Of a DNA stretch of 64,000 nt, positions 54,903 to 64,000 are shown one piece after another. Position 1 is the stretch's first letter. The number at the start of each line of letters is the position of its first letter. The notes below the pieces were generated by a model. It made no database searches. It saw nothing but the letters and a program-made list of their open reading frames with translations, and had not been told where the DNA came from. Source of the stretch: Elmis aenea (taxonomy: Eukaryota; Arthropoda; Insecta; Coleoptera; Elmidae); the NCBI GenBank assembly GCA_947652605.1, contig OX393583.1, positions 11,325,222 through 11,389,221 of the forward strand, read 5' to 3'. The position numbers and the translations under genes were made by a program.

Positions 54903-56775
54903 CAGGGTGATTGATTGAGACCGGTACTTAAAAATATATGAAGAATGAAAAGGGGTATAGATCTGAAATTTTAGTTATGACCATAATGGCATCTGATCTG
55001 TTTATTAAAAATATTTTCAAGATGGCGACACTTCCGGAAATACCGGAAATTGACGTTTACTTTCTTATTTCAAATACAATAGTGTATTTTTTATTGCATA
55101 TTTGGATTTAAAACGTTTTTTTAGAGGAACTTTTATTAGCATTCCCTATACCTGTGCAGTCATTTCTTAGATTTTGGCATATTTTGATTTTCATCGTGAT
55201 GCTTAATATTATCTAACGCCGCCATTTTTGAAGAAAAAAACGCTTTAATTTAGACCATGCCTAGAAGAAACCTTGGAGTATATCCTGGAATTATTGCAAT
55301 CGATGCATTACTTACAGGGTGTCCAAAATTTAATTTTCTTTTAATACAACTTCAGACCGCTAAAACTCGTTTTTTTTTTTAAATATATGCCCAAACGTTT
55401 TTTTCATTTTTTAATGCAAAATTACATTCTGCATCAATCTGTATTAGCGTTTCCTACACCTATCTGCAACAATATTCGAGTTACCTATTAAGAATTTTTG
55501 ATAAAGTTAAGAGAAATTGCAACATTTTTAAATAGTAGGCCTTGGAAATGACAACAAATGCCAATATTAATAACCGTCAACCACTTTTATCGCGTTTGTC
55601 TGAAGTATCCATGAAAATGGATTATCAAGAGTATTCATACACGGATATTTGGAATTTATTTTACATTCATAGACAATATCACAAGATTATTGAAAGTGCG
55701 AACGAATAGTTGTGCATTTTTAATGTAGCTTGTACAGCATAGTATGTTAAGCCCGAGTCTTGCGCTGCCAATCGAATTGATCGCTGAGGATGGTCATTAA
55801 AATATCCCAGGATGTTAACTTCATTAGTTTCATTATTTGTCACACGCTTGGGCCGAATACTATCAGATTTCACTCTTCTAAACTGAACAAAAAATTGATT
55901 CTATTCATTGAAATTTCTGTCTGGTTATTACAGTCAAATAAGGATAACTCTTACTAACCACACGGCAAGTTCTTTCAATAATCTTATTACATTCTTCATG
56001 AATATAAAATAAGTTCAAAATATTAGGTTGAATACTCTTATTTTCCATTTTTATGGATATTTCAGTCAAACGCAATAAAAGTGGTTTACAGTTACTTATT
56101 AATAATGGCATTTGTTGTCATTTTCAAGGCCTACTATTTAAAAATGTTGCAATTTCTCTTAACTTTATCAAAAATTCTTAATAACTCAAATATTGTTTCA
56201 GATAGGTGTAGGAAACGCTAATACAGATTGATGCAGAATGTAATTAATTATAGACTAAAGAAAATGAAAAAAAAATATTTGGACATTGTATTTGAAAAAA
56301 CGAGTTTTAGTGGTCTGAAGTTGTATTAAAACAAAATTAAATTTTGGTCACCCTGCAAGTAATGCACTGATTGCAAAAATTCCAGGATGTACTCCAAGGC
56401 TTCTTCTAGGCATGGTCTAAATTAAAGCATTTTTTCTTTAAAACTGGCGGCGTTAGATAATATTAAGCATCACGATGAAAATCAAAAATTTTTCCAAAAA
56501 GTCCAAAAATCTAAAAAAATTACTGTACTTAGGTATAGGGAATGCTAATAAAAGTCCCTCTAAATAACGTGTTCAATCCAAATATGCTATAAAAAACAGA
56601 CCATTGTACTTGAAATAAGAAGGTAGACGTCAACTTCCGGTATTTACGGAAGTGTCGCCATATTGAAAATATTTTCAATAAACCGATCATATGCCATATG
56701 GTCATAACCAAAATTTCAGATCAATACCCTTTTTCATTCTTCATATATTTTTAAGTCCCGGTCTCAATCAATCAA
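54903..56775. mobile_element. CAGGGTGATTGATTGAGACC palindrome with a transposase HTH in its loop
   Basis: It starts CAGGGTGATTGATTGAGACC and ends with the inverted GGTCTCAATCAATCA, though the last CCCTG is mutated. Arms of about 750 bp mirror each other (CTTAAAAATATATGAAGAAT, CATTACTTACAGGGTGTCCA, CTATCTGCAACAAT). The centre (about 55640-56030) is partly single copy and encodes a helix-turn-helix transposase fragment on the minus strand. A deleted sibling is at 9890-10575. Confidence 0.85.
55679..55873 (-). pseudogene. Mariner/Tc1-superfamily transposase, second helix-turn-helix fragment
   Basis: The frame reads RPKRVTNNETNEVNILGYFN, DHPQRSIRLAAQDSGLTYY and AVQATLKMHNYSF. In insect mariner/Tc1-related transposases, N-E-x-x-[VI]-x-[VI]-L-x-Y-F-x-x-x-P-x-x-S-[IT]-R-x-[AV]-A-x-x-x-G-[IL]-[ST]-x-x-[ST]-V-x-x-[IT]-L-K-x-[HY] is the second DNA-binding helix-turn-helix just before the catalytic domain. 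The fit is good over about 50 residues. No catalytic residues follow. The frame at 55905-56111 is the preceding arm-encoded text and is not clearly coding. Confidence 0.75.
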
Positions 56776-57536
56776 GCAATATTGTGTTTATTTAACCTAT
56801 TTTCTGTCTTACAATCTGCATATTACTCATTTTCTTTATTAAGTGCGTATGAATCATGAATCAATATATTTTAATTTGATTGCATACCCCTTGCAACTTC
56901 TATTAAAAAAAAATCGTAGGCTTTAAATTTATCAATAACCTACTCACAAAAAAGAAATCGAGTCAAAACACAATTGCGCAATTATCAGTTTTATTACACT
57001 CGTGAATTTTAGGTCAGACCTATACACTTCCCAGAAAACGCGACTTACGAACGGGAGGGAAATCGATATGACTTACTGAATTCAGCTGGGCGCTGCACAA
57101 GGTAAACAAGTAAAATTGTTTTTAGTTTGTAACACATAAAATCGGCGAAACATAACTAATCGAAAAAGAATAAAACAAATTAGGAACAATAAATAATATT
57201 TTCGCCACAAAAACAAGCCCGGTAATTAATATATCTGTTAGTGTTAATACGGCCATTATAAGTTATTGGTCATTAATAGTTGCCAATCTCGAATAAACAT
57301 TTGGCTTTCGATAGCAAATTATGTGTACATGACGTAAATAATCATAGCTACGCATGCCTCTGGCATGTTTCATGATAATTTATAAAAGTTTACAATTAAT
57401 TAAATCGATTTGCATTACATAGTACTACAAAGTACGAACAACAGAAATATTTGCAATCGTTAGACGTGTAATTTACTCATAACAACAAAAACGATCAAAT
57501 AATTACACGGTGAAAACCTTATACACAAACGCTACA
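56776..57536. other. No gene seen
   Basis: AT-rich sequence of unique appearance; no termini, repeats or recognised frames. Confidence 0.45.
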
Positions 57537-57544
57537 TTCTACAG

Positions 57545-58261
57545 CAGGGGTGGGCAAATCTTTTGATTGTCGAGCCACATTGCGGATGAAAATTTGACCG
57601 CGGGCCAAACAATTTCTTTTTCTAATTTTAAGTAAAGTTTTAAAACCAATATTTATGAATCAAAACATGTATTTATTAAGCAATTAAAAAAAAAAAATTG
57701 AAAAGAAAATTTTTAAACATTAATATTAGATAATTATCAAAGTGTACAATACTCATACAACATAAAACAACAAAATGAATAATTTTAACATTTTTTTACA
57801 ACATAAATTTTTTTTTTTATTACTAAATACAGATTAATCCTTTTATGAAAACATGCAATTTTAAATAAAACAAAAATGTAATTGAACGAATGATATTTAC
57901 ACATATAAACGTATATAACATTGAATTTACTAAAGATAGAATTTTTCACTGAAGTATGAAGAATTAAAACTAAACTTTTGGAGGTGATTGAAATTTTCTC
58001 AAAACATACAACTTTTATACATATCAAAATTGAATGGCTAAAGTGAAATTTTTTAGCATCACTTATAATTTTTTGTATGTCTGGTGAAAATTTTGTTGTT
58101 GAAATTCTTAAAACTGCCTTTAAATGTTAATCATTAATACAGGATCTGAACGGGTTTTTGTTAAAATAATTGGACAAAGTAATATTTTTGCTTTTAATAA
58201 TCATTTATAAAATACTTCGCGGGCCGGATCCGGCCCGCGGGCCGCCATTTGCCCAGGCCTG
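57545..58261. mobile_element. Non-autonomous hAT element with perfect 8-bp target duplication
   Basis: TTCTACAG flanks both sides exactly (57537-57544 and 58262-58269). The ends are CAGGGGTGGGCAAATC and CATTTGCCCAGGCCTG, followed inward by GAGCCACATTGCGG and GCCGGATCCGGCCCGCGGGC. These are typical of hAT elements of the Charlie/SPIN type. The interior is AT-rich with no transposase; the 80-codon frame there has no recognised domain. Confidence 0.95.
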
Positions 58262-59187
58262 TTCTACAGCGTGTTCCTTAACCCTTATGTGCTCACCATG
58301 GTCTGGCTAGACGCTAGACCAATTTCAAGTTTGAAGGTATTTTTCTCATAGAAAAAAGTCTCGTAAGGACCTCATATTTCATGATATCCTCTACACTCTA
58401 CGAACATGTTTTAATGTATTTCGACACAAAAAAATTGGCGGCGGGAAGGGTTAGACATGCAAGGTTGGTAGTCCTAAGCTGTGCACCACTGGTCTGGCTG
58501 GACCAGTGTACATTTTGTACATGATTCTTCAAGTTTTCTCACTTATTATCTTTTTTTTTCGATTGTTTTAGTGTTTCTGAATCACTATTTAATAGCGATA
58601 AAAAAAATCTACCTACCTACATCTTTTTCCCAAAAAATATTTTTGTACCACCAAATACAACCGAGTTACGATTAAAAAATATTTTTTTTTTGTAATCTAT
58701 CTGTGCCATGGAACTTTTATTAAAACATTAAAGCATCACTGAATAGGTCTTAGAAAAAAAAAACAATTTATCTAATTTTAATTTCTCTAGCTCTAATCGT
58801 TTACGATATCATAATAGTGGCTCTTCTAAGTGTATCGAAATATTGATACACAGGGTGTGCCAGCCAAGACGAATTATAATAGGTGTTATAAGTAATAACA
58901 TTTAAAAAAAAAACAATATAAAAGTTGTTTGTTATCATTTACTAAAGGGTGTTTCAATAAGACGGAAATATGTTAACAGTAAATAAGACAATGTTAATTT
59001 TGATTTTTGTAATTTTTTTTTATTGAATCATGTTATTTGGCACATGGCAATTATGTGTGAAAGATAATATCGCCCAAATGTTCACCAAGGCTTCCGCAAC
59101 ACACCTCCACAAGATGGTCAAAATTTTTGATGACATCTCTGCATAATTGCTCCTCGATATCACCAATATGCCTTATTATCTCATCCT

Positions 59188-59512
59188 TTAGCTATTGAAT
59201 TGTTGTTGGCTTGTTGGCATAGACCTTGCTCTTGAGATAATCCCAAGAAAGAAGTCCAAAGGCATCAAATCGCACGGTCTTGGTGGCCAATTGACTTCGC
59301 TGTTTTGCTCTTGCATCCAATCGGCGAACGTACGGCGCTTCAAATGGTCCGCAGGCTTCAGTTCTTGAGTAAATTGAATTTTGTAAGCATGTAGAGACAA
59401 ATCTTTCTTCAAAATTCGATGTAACGTTGCGGAGAGGTTCAATTCCTGTGCGCAATTACGAATAGCGGTGTCTGGACTCTCGGTCACATTCTCGCGCACT
59501 GCAGCAATAGTT
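59188..59512 (-). pseudogene. Tc1-like transposase, middle and C-terminal remnant
   Basis: Reading from the palindrome junction, the minus strand gives IAAVRENVTESPDTAIRNCA, ELNLSATLHRILKKDLSLHA, YKIQFTQELKPADHLKRRTF and ADWMQEQ. This is the second helix-turn-helix and following linker of insect Tc1-like transposases. The frame then jumps directly to NWPPRPCDLMPLDFFLGI, the third catalytic aspartate block, so the region with the first two aspartates is deleted. A base shift follows: WDYLKSKVYANKPTTIQ is in another frame. Confidence 0.85.
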
Positions 59513-60707
59513 GGGCACACACGGAGAGTTTTACCCGCGCTCTTGGAACGCCACGTTCCAGGAGCGCGCTCCAGGCGTGTGCCACTCCAAGAACGCTGTT
59601 ACCCACAAACGTGAAGTTTAATTGCACGTCTGTACGGCAATCTTGGAGTGACACTCCAAGAGTGTGTTTGTGGGCTTAAGCTGCTCAGTTCTTCCTCAGA
59701 AATTAGACGCTCTTGGATTTTCAACAGGTTTAAAAGGTTTGGCGTGGTGTGTCAGTGTCGTGCATTATGGCTTTCTTAAAAATAAGGTGACCAGAATTTT
59801 AAAATGCGTGAGGACATTTAGTAAAAGAGCGATTATTCGAAAAAGTTTGATTTATTTTTTGTCGGTAATCACAGATGTATAAGCTATGAACAAATAAATA
59901 AAAAGAAAATATATTTTTTTACATAAAACGTTCGGTCATTTATATTATGTATGACATTTATTAACAATGTCACTCTTCAGGCATAAATAATTAAAACAAA
60001 AAGTATTGATAACACTTGTACTATGTATAGGTAAGTTGTTTTCAAAGGAGGACAAAGAAGGACGTTGTACTAGGGAGGACGAGATCCCCAAAAAAGGACT
60101 GTCCTTACCTTATTAAAGAGAAACATGGAAATGTTTAACAATGAGCGGCCTTAAACAAAATGTACAAAAAATTGTCTGAAAACAGGCTAAAATTACACTC
60201 AGTTGAATCTTCTGAGAAAATTAAGAACTTGTGATCTCAATGACTTTAGGAATTATTTACGAGTGGATTGTAAAACGTTTGATGGATTATTAAATGTGTT
60301 ATCACATTCTTTTTTTTGTTAATGTCCCTCGTAAAGCTTGAATTATTTGCTAACGTAAATTTTGTTAGTATTAGGCTGTCTTTTTTTTACAAATTCTATT
60401 AGCTCTTCATATGCTCTGTTTTTTAAAATTTTATTTGTGTACTGTTTACTTTAAATGATCTATAAACAGGAATGCTTTCTGTACAATTCAATAAACCGGC
60501 TGAAACCTCCTTGCTCCAATATCTTGTGTCGCCCATGGTTTTTCTTGTATCTTTCTACCAACACTCCACAAACACAAACGTTTAGCACGCGGCGTTCTGT
60601 CCTGACGTCTCTGTGGACATGCCGAATTGCCCACTAACAGGCGCGCTGGAGTGCGCTCTTGGAACGTGGCGTTCCAAGAGCGCGAGTAAAACTCTCCGTG
60701 TGTGCCC
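59513..60707. mobile_element. Palindrome-ended insert in the Tc1-like transposase gene
   Basis: The ends GGGCACACACGGAGAGTTTT and its inverted counterpart are followed on both sides by CGCGCTCTTGGAACG and its inverse. Additional inverted modules (CTCCAAGAGTGTGTTTGTGG, CACTCCAAGA) cluster at the left end. The interior (59700-60600) is AT-rich and without recognisable genes. No clear target duplication was found, although the insert splits the transposase frame. Confidence 0.8.
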
Positions 60708-60718
60708 AGCTAATGATC

Positions 60719-60950
60719 TCAGCTGAACGACGTACCTACACGAGCATGCAATGGTGTTTTTACATCTGTCACCGACCCAGTTTGTTTGAATTTTTGAACA
60801 ATTTTTACAATTGCACTCTCGGTTGGCCGATTATGCTGACCAAAAATATCGCGGTGCTCGAAGTGCTCGAAGTGCATTTCTGTTTTAAAGCCCATTTTCG
60901 TAATAGGCTTCAATAACTTTAACACGTTGTTCGATTGTCAATCTTCCCAT
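60719..60950 (-). pseudogene. Tc1-like transposase N-terminal remnant
   Basis: The ATG at 60950 gives MGRLTIEQRVKVIEAYYENG, then a stop. In a shifted frame it continues KTEMHFEHFEHRDIFGQHNR, PTESAIVKIVQKFKQTGSVT and DVKTPLHAR. The R-x-x-[VI]-I-x-x-Y-Y-x-N-x start, the F-x-x-H-N-R-P-[ST]-x-x-A-I box and the F-x-x-T-G-S-V-x-D motif are the first DNA-binding helix-turn-helix of this transposase type. The frame then meets the palindrome border. Confidence 0.85.
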
Positions 60951-61599
60951 GATTAAAATTGCCAAAGACTGAACTTGTCAAATGTCAAAACCAGATGCCA
61001 AAATCTTTTGACGTAAAGCCTAATTCACATTTAACATCTTTCCGTCTTATTGAAACACCCTTTACATAACCCAAACTATACACATTGTTTTGTTTTTGCG
61101 CTCTGATATCAAACATTGTTTTTTTATATGGAACACCCTGTATATTTTTGAATGTAAAATTAAATTCTCCTTCAAAAATATTATAGGTTGTTTATGTCTA
61201 AAATGAACCGTTTTTTTTTTGAAAATTTTGACAGATGCAAACCTTTATAAAAATATTTATAGTTATTAACATAACTACACCAGAGCAATTTACTCTGGTA
61301 ATTTATTAGACAATAGTGTCATAGTAATTTTTGACTGGTTACGTTTTTAAAATAATATACAGGGTGTTCGTTATACTCGGTCCATTTCGCTAAACTTTAA
61401 ACGCATATAAGTCATCTTTTTTAAATAAAACAACCTTTATTCTTTTACATTTTCTGGTGGAAAATTTAATTATCTTTCAAAGTTGTTAAGCATGTTTTAT
61501 GTCTAAATATAATATTTTTGGAGTTATTTCATTTCTCATGATTATTTGCGAGTATTTTAACTAAAATATCTGTAGTAGCCTTTGAAAATTCAAAACAAT

Positions 61600-61775
61600 T
61601 TGGATGAACTGTCAACCAGAACAGTTAATCGGCACAATTTCCACTATTATACCACTAAAAATCCATATTTTTTAAGAGCTGTAGATACAGAGCATAAATG
61701 GCAGCAAAAAATAATACCAGAATGCTGTGGATCCACAGTTCTTAATAAATATGGATTTTTAGTGGCATAATAGTG
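61600..61775 (+). pseudogene. Possible transposase central fragment between short inverted repeats
   Basis: The frame reads NRHNFHYYTTKNPYFLRAVD then TEHKWQQ. N-R-[HQ]-N-x-[HR]-[YF]-W-x-x-x-N-P-H is the block between the first and second catalytic aspartates in many insect mariner/Tc1-related transposases. Similarity ends after about 25 residues. The segment is bordered by CCACTAAAAATCCATAT (about 61650) and its inverted copy near 61745, plus CCACTATTAT/ATAATAGTGG. Confidence 0.4.
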
Positions 61776-61976
61776 GATCATCAATGAGGAAACTCGAAAT
61801 AAGTAATGGACTATTAAACTGAAACAATAAAATGCAATAAAAAACGAAAGAAAGGGTTTTTTACCAGCAATTATCTACCTGAATCTGAACATTTGGCCTG
61901 TATAACATTACTGGTCCAGCCAGGCCAGTGGTGTACTATATATGAAGTACAGAGTTGGTGTTCACACAAGGGTTAA

Positions 61977-62844
61977 ATAATAATCTTAAGCATATCTCGA
62001 ATATATATATATATTTTTAATTATTTAAACAGACGTAATTTTTGCAGATTAAAAAGACAAATACAATTTACAACTTAAAAACAGGGTCAGCCAACCGGAT
62101 ATGTATTAAAGTTTTAAGTTTTGATGGGAAAATGTTCATGTGTTACCAACAGTCCTGAACGGCAGTGTTTATCAACCTGCGGACCGCGGCACAATAGTGT
62201 GCCGCAAGCATCCTCCGGGTGTCGCGGAAAATAAAACAAAAAATAAATAAACTGTTTTTGCAAGAACACTATGTTTGAGACATATTTAGATTTCGCATTA
62301 CATTACAGATGTCGCTATTTAAAGAGTGACAAAATAGAACAATAGAAGTCGGTTATTGTTTTTTTCCATGGCAGCGTTGATTTTTAACTTGGATTTCGCA
62401 TTTTTACTTTCGCCATATGAAGAAAGTATTGTTTGAAGTTATTCTGCTTATTTTTGTTAATGGAAATATAAAATATTATATCAATGTAAAGAGAAAAAAA
62501 TTAACTTTTATATCTAAGTCATCACCTACTAAGACTGCGATTTGAAAAAATGTTGTTTCGTTAAATATCTCGCCCGGTAGTTTATAATTAAAAATTTTAC
62601 TATCACCATTTCAAAACAAACTACATCTAGCAAAATTGTTTCCTTTGACATTTTTTTGTATTGGCAACAATAGCCGAGATTTTTAATAATTTTGGACGCA
62701 AGCCATGGATTTTTAAACAAAACACCAACTTGTTTAAAATACACTACTAAATAGCAAACTTTTGTCCCATTTAACCAACCTAGTATTTTTATTATTTATG
62801 GAGATACCTAGCAATAGTGCCACATGAGAAAGTGAAACTCTATA
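61977..62844. other. hAT-type solo end and CAGGGTG-class arm text
   Basis: CAGTGTTTATCAACCTGCGG at 62163, followed by ACCGCGGCAC and GTGTGCCGC, resembles hAT termini of the CAGTGTTTCTCAACC type; no partner was found. From about 62435 to 62770 the sequence repeats that at 36920-37290. No gene is visible. Confidence 0.45.
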
Positions 62845-64000
62845 CAGGGTGTCCCAAATTCGAGTAAATGCATGTGGATCTCGCTGATCTTAAGAGCTAC
62901 GAGATCGGTTAAAGTAGGGCAAAGTTGCGAAATTAGATGCTCATCAAATATCTGCAAAGAAAATTTTCATAGCTGTCTTAATTCAAAACATATTCAAGAA
63001 AAATTGAAAAAATTTGTTTTCGTTTTTTGGCTCAATTTCCGACACTTTTTAAGATATCGACAATCTGGAAGCACTTCTAATGGCAACTTCTTACGCTTTA
63101 TATTTTGAGATAACATAGAATTTCCAACAACGTTTCGTCTCTTCAGAACCAACTTCATTTTTTTAAATACGGCGAAAAAATTCTAATCTCATAGTCGGAT
63201 AGCATTTTTTCTTCTCATTTCAATGATATGTGACACTTATTATCTAAAATGATATTTTACCACAAAAATTTGAGAAAAACTCATTTTGTCCAATTTTTGA
63301 ATCACATGATCTTGTACAAAAAAAAAGCAAAATAAAAAACAAAATAATTTTTTTGTTTTGTTGTTCTGTTAAAACTGTTGTATAATTTGCAACCAGCTAA
63401 AAATTCTTTGATTTTGTGCTTTTTTTTATTAAATACGACAATCAACACTTTTTAAGGAATTCGAGAAATGTCATAATATACACAAAATTTTGTTTTCTCA
63501 TGGCATGCTTTTTAATTTTCAACAGTTTATTCAATACTTCATTAAAATCAATTACAATAATATATTTGTATCATCTTTTATTTTCCATAATTGACGAAAA
63601 TTAATTTAACAATACTCCGCAACACACGAAGGGATAGCCAATAAATAAATAAATTAAAGATGTACTACCAGAACATAGTGAAAATAAAAATTGCGAACAA
63701 AGCACAAATATCAAACAATTTCCAGCTGGTTGCAAATTATACAATTAATCACGATCATATTGATGTCAAAGTGACAGTTTTAACAGAACAACAAACCAAA
63801 AAAATTCTTCTGTTTTTTATTTTGCTTTTTTTTGTACAAGATCATTTGATTCAAAAATAGGACAAAATGAGTATTTCTCAAATTTTTGTGGTAAAATATC
63901 ATTTTAGATATTAAGAGTCATATATCAATGAAATCATAAGACAAAATGCTATCCAACTATGAGATTAAAATTTTTTCGCCGTATTTAAAAAAAAGAAGTT
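62845..64000. mobile_element. CAGGGTGTCCCAAATTCGAG palindrome, cut by the window end
   Basis: It starts CAGGGTGTCCCAAATTCGAG after TA and carries arm text in common with 3716-5979. Around 63360-63670 the sequence passes its centre, and from about 63660 the inverted arm (CTACCAGAACATAGTGAA, TTGCAAATTATACAATTAAT) begins, running to the last base. The right end lies outside. Short frames here are arm-encoded. Confidence 0.8.

Larger units (their letters stand above)
58945..61062. mobile_element. Tc1/mariner-like element (AAGGGTGTTTCAATAAG ends)
   Basis: The inverted ends AAGGGTGTTTCAATAAGACG and its counterpart are flanked by TA (58943-58944 and 61063-61064). It carries a broken transposase on the minus strand, N-terminus at the right and C-terminal catalytic end at the left. 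The gene is split by the palindrome at 59513-60707. Confidence 0.9.
58854..61380. mobile_element. CAGGGTGTGCCAGCCAAGAC element, split by the Tc1-like insertion
   Basis: CAGGGTGTGCCAGCCAAGAC at 58854 matches the end at 9753. The text after it (TAAAAGTTGTTTGTTATCAT) breaks at 58944 and resumes at 61063 (CATAACCCAAACTATACACA, TTTTTGCGCTCTGATATC), parallel to 9835-9905. CACCCTGTATATTTTTGAAT (61134) and CAGGGTGTTCGTTATACTCG (61367) are internal or adjacent boundaries, and the true right end is uncertain. Confidence 0.5.
58282..61972. mobile_element. TTAA-flanked piggyBac-type unit enclosing nested insertions
   Basis: TTAA lies at 58278-58281 and 61973-61976. The inverted ends read CCCTTATGTGCTCACC and, from the right, CCCTTGTGTGAACACC (three differences). 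Inner inverted motifs GGTCTGGCTGGACCAGTG (58490) and CTGGTCCAGCCAGGCCAGTG (61911) pair as well. The original short element has been expanded by a CAGGGTGTGCCAGCC element, a Tc1-like element and a palindrome, one inside another. No piggyBac transposase remains. Confidence 0.75.

Noticed and set aside
55905..56111. 68-codon minus-strand frame as the N-terminus of the loop transposase
   Set aside because: Much of it is palindrome arm sequence mirrored at about 55560-55680, and I could not match it to the first helix-turn-helix of the family.

Overview
The window looks like AT-rich nuclear DNA of an animal, most likely an insect. The evidence is its mix of transposon families (mariner/Tc1, hAT, piggyBac, PIF/Harbinger, a Tigger-type element and an RTE-like non-LTR retrotransposon) in short, stop-ridden remnants. 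A beetle would fit, but the sequence alone does not prove it. I see no bacterial operons, CRISPR array, rRNA or tRNA gene. I also find no convincing complete host gene; the only host-like signal is one possible small exon near 8965-9052 on the minus strand.

Most of the 64 kb is layered transposable elements. The dominant class is long palindromic elements that start CAGGGTG and end CACCCTG and are usually flanked by TA. They run from a few hundred bases to about 2 kb and often have arms of several hundred bases. The main ones are at 1691-2122, 3716-5979, 6459-8484, 13208-14939, 19397-20985, 29839-30762, 34321-35573, 42400-44276, 46153-47074 and 54903-56775, and one at 62845 runs off the window end. 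Two of them (42400-44276 and 54903-56775) carry transposase fragments of the mariner/Tc1 superfamily in their central loops, which suggests what the whole class descends from.

From start to end: 1-9.7 kb holds CAGGGTG palindromes, a 174-bp tandem repeat and a mariner C-terminal fragment. At 11-12.2 kb is a decayed piggyBac-like element with TTAA ends. At 16.4-17.6 kb is a hAT element with a perfect 8-bp duplication, followed by an RTE-type tail at 18.1-18.7 kb and a 1.59-kb palindrome at 19.4-21 kb. At 23.9-25.6 kb is a Tigger-like element, and at 26.1-28.4 kb a Foldback-like element with a 9-bp duplication. At 29.4-31.2 kb is a Harbinger remnant carrying a CAGGGTG element inside it; a second copy lies at 45.8-47.5 kb in the opposite orientation. 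At 32-33 kb is a minus-strand reverse transcriptase relic. At 38.5-40.2 kb a nearly intact mariner sits inside a piggyBac transposase relic. At 40.3-41.6 kb is an unclassified terminal-inverted-repeat element with an unfamiliar reading frame. At 47.7-48.9, 49.7-51.5 and 57.5-58.3 kb are three hAT elements with clear 8-bp duplications. At 58.3-62 kb a piggyBac-ended unit encloses several further insertions.

The coding sequences are transposase or reverse transcriptase pieces and do not form a cellular pathway. Their relation to one another is stratigraphic: nested insertions give a relative order of activity, with the mariner at 38832-40143 (perfect 28-bp ends, one apparent frameshift) and the hAT elements with perfect duplications among the youngest.
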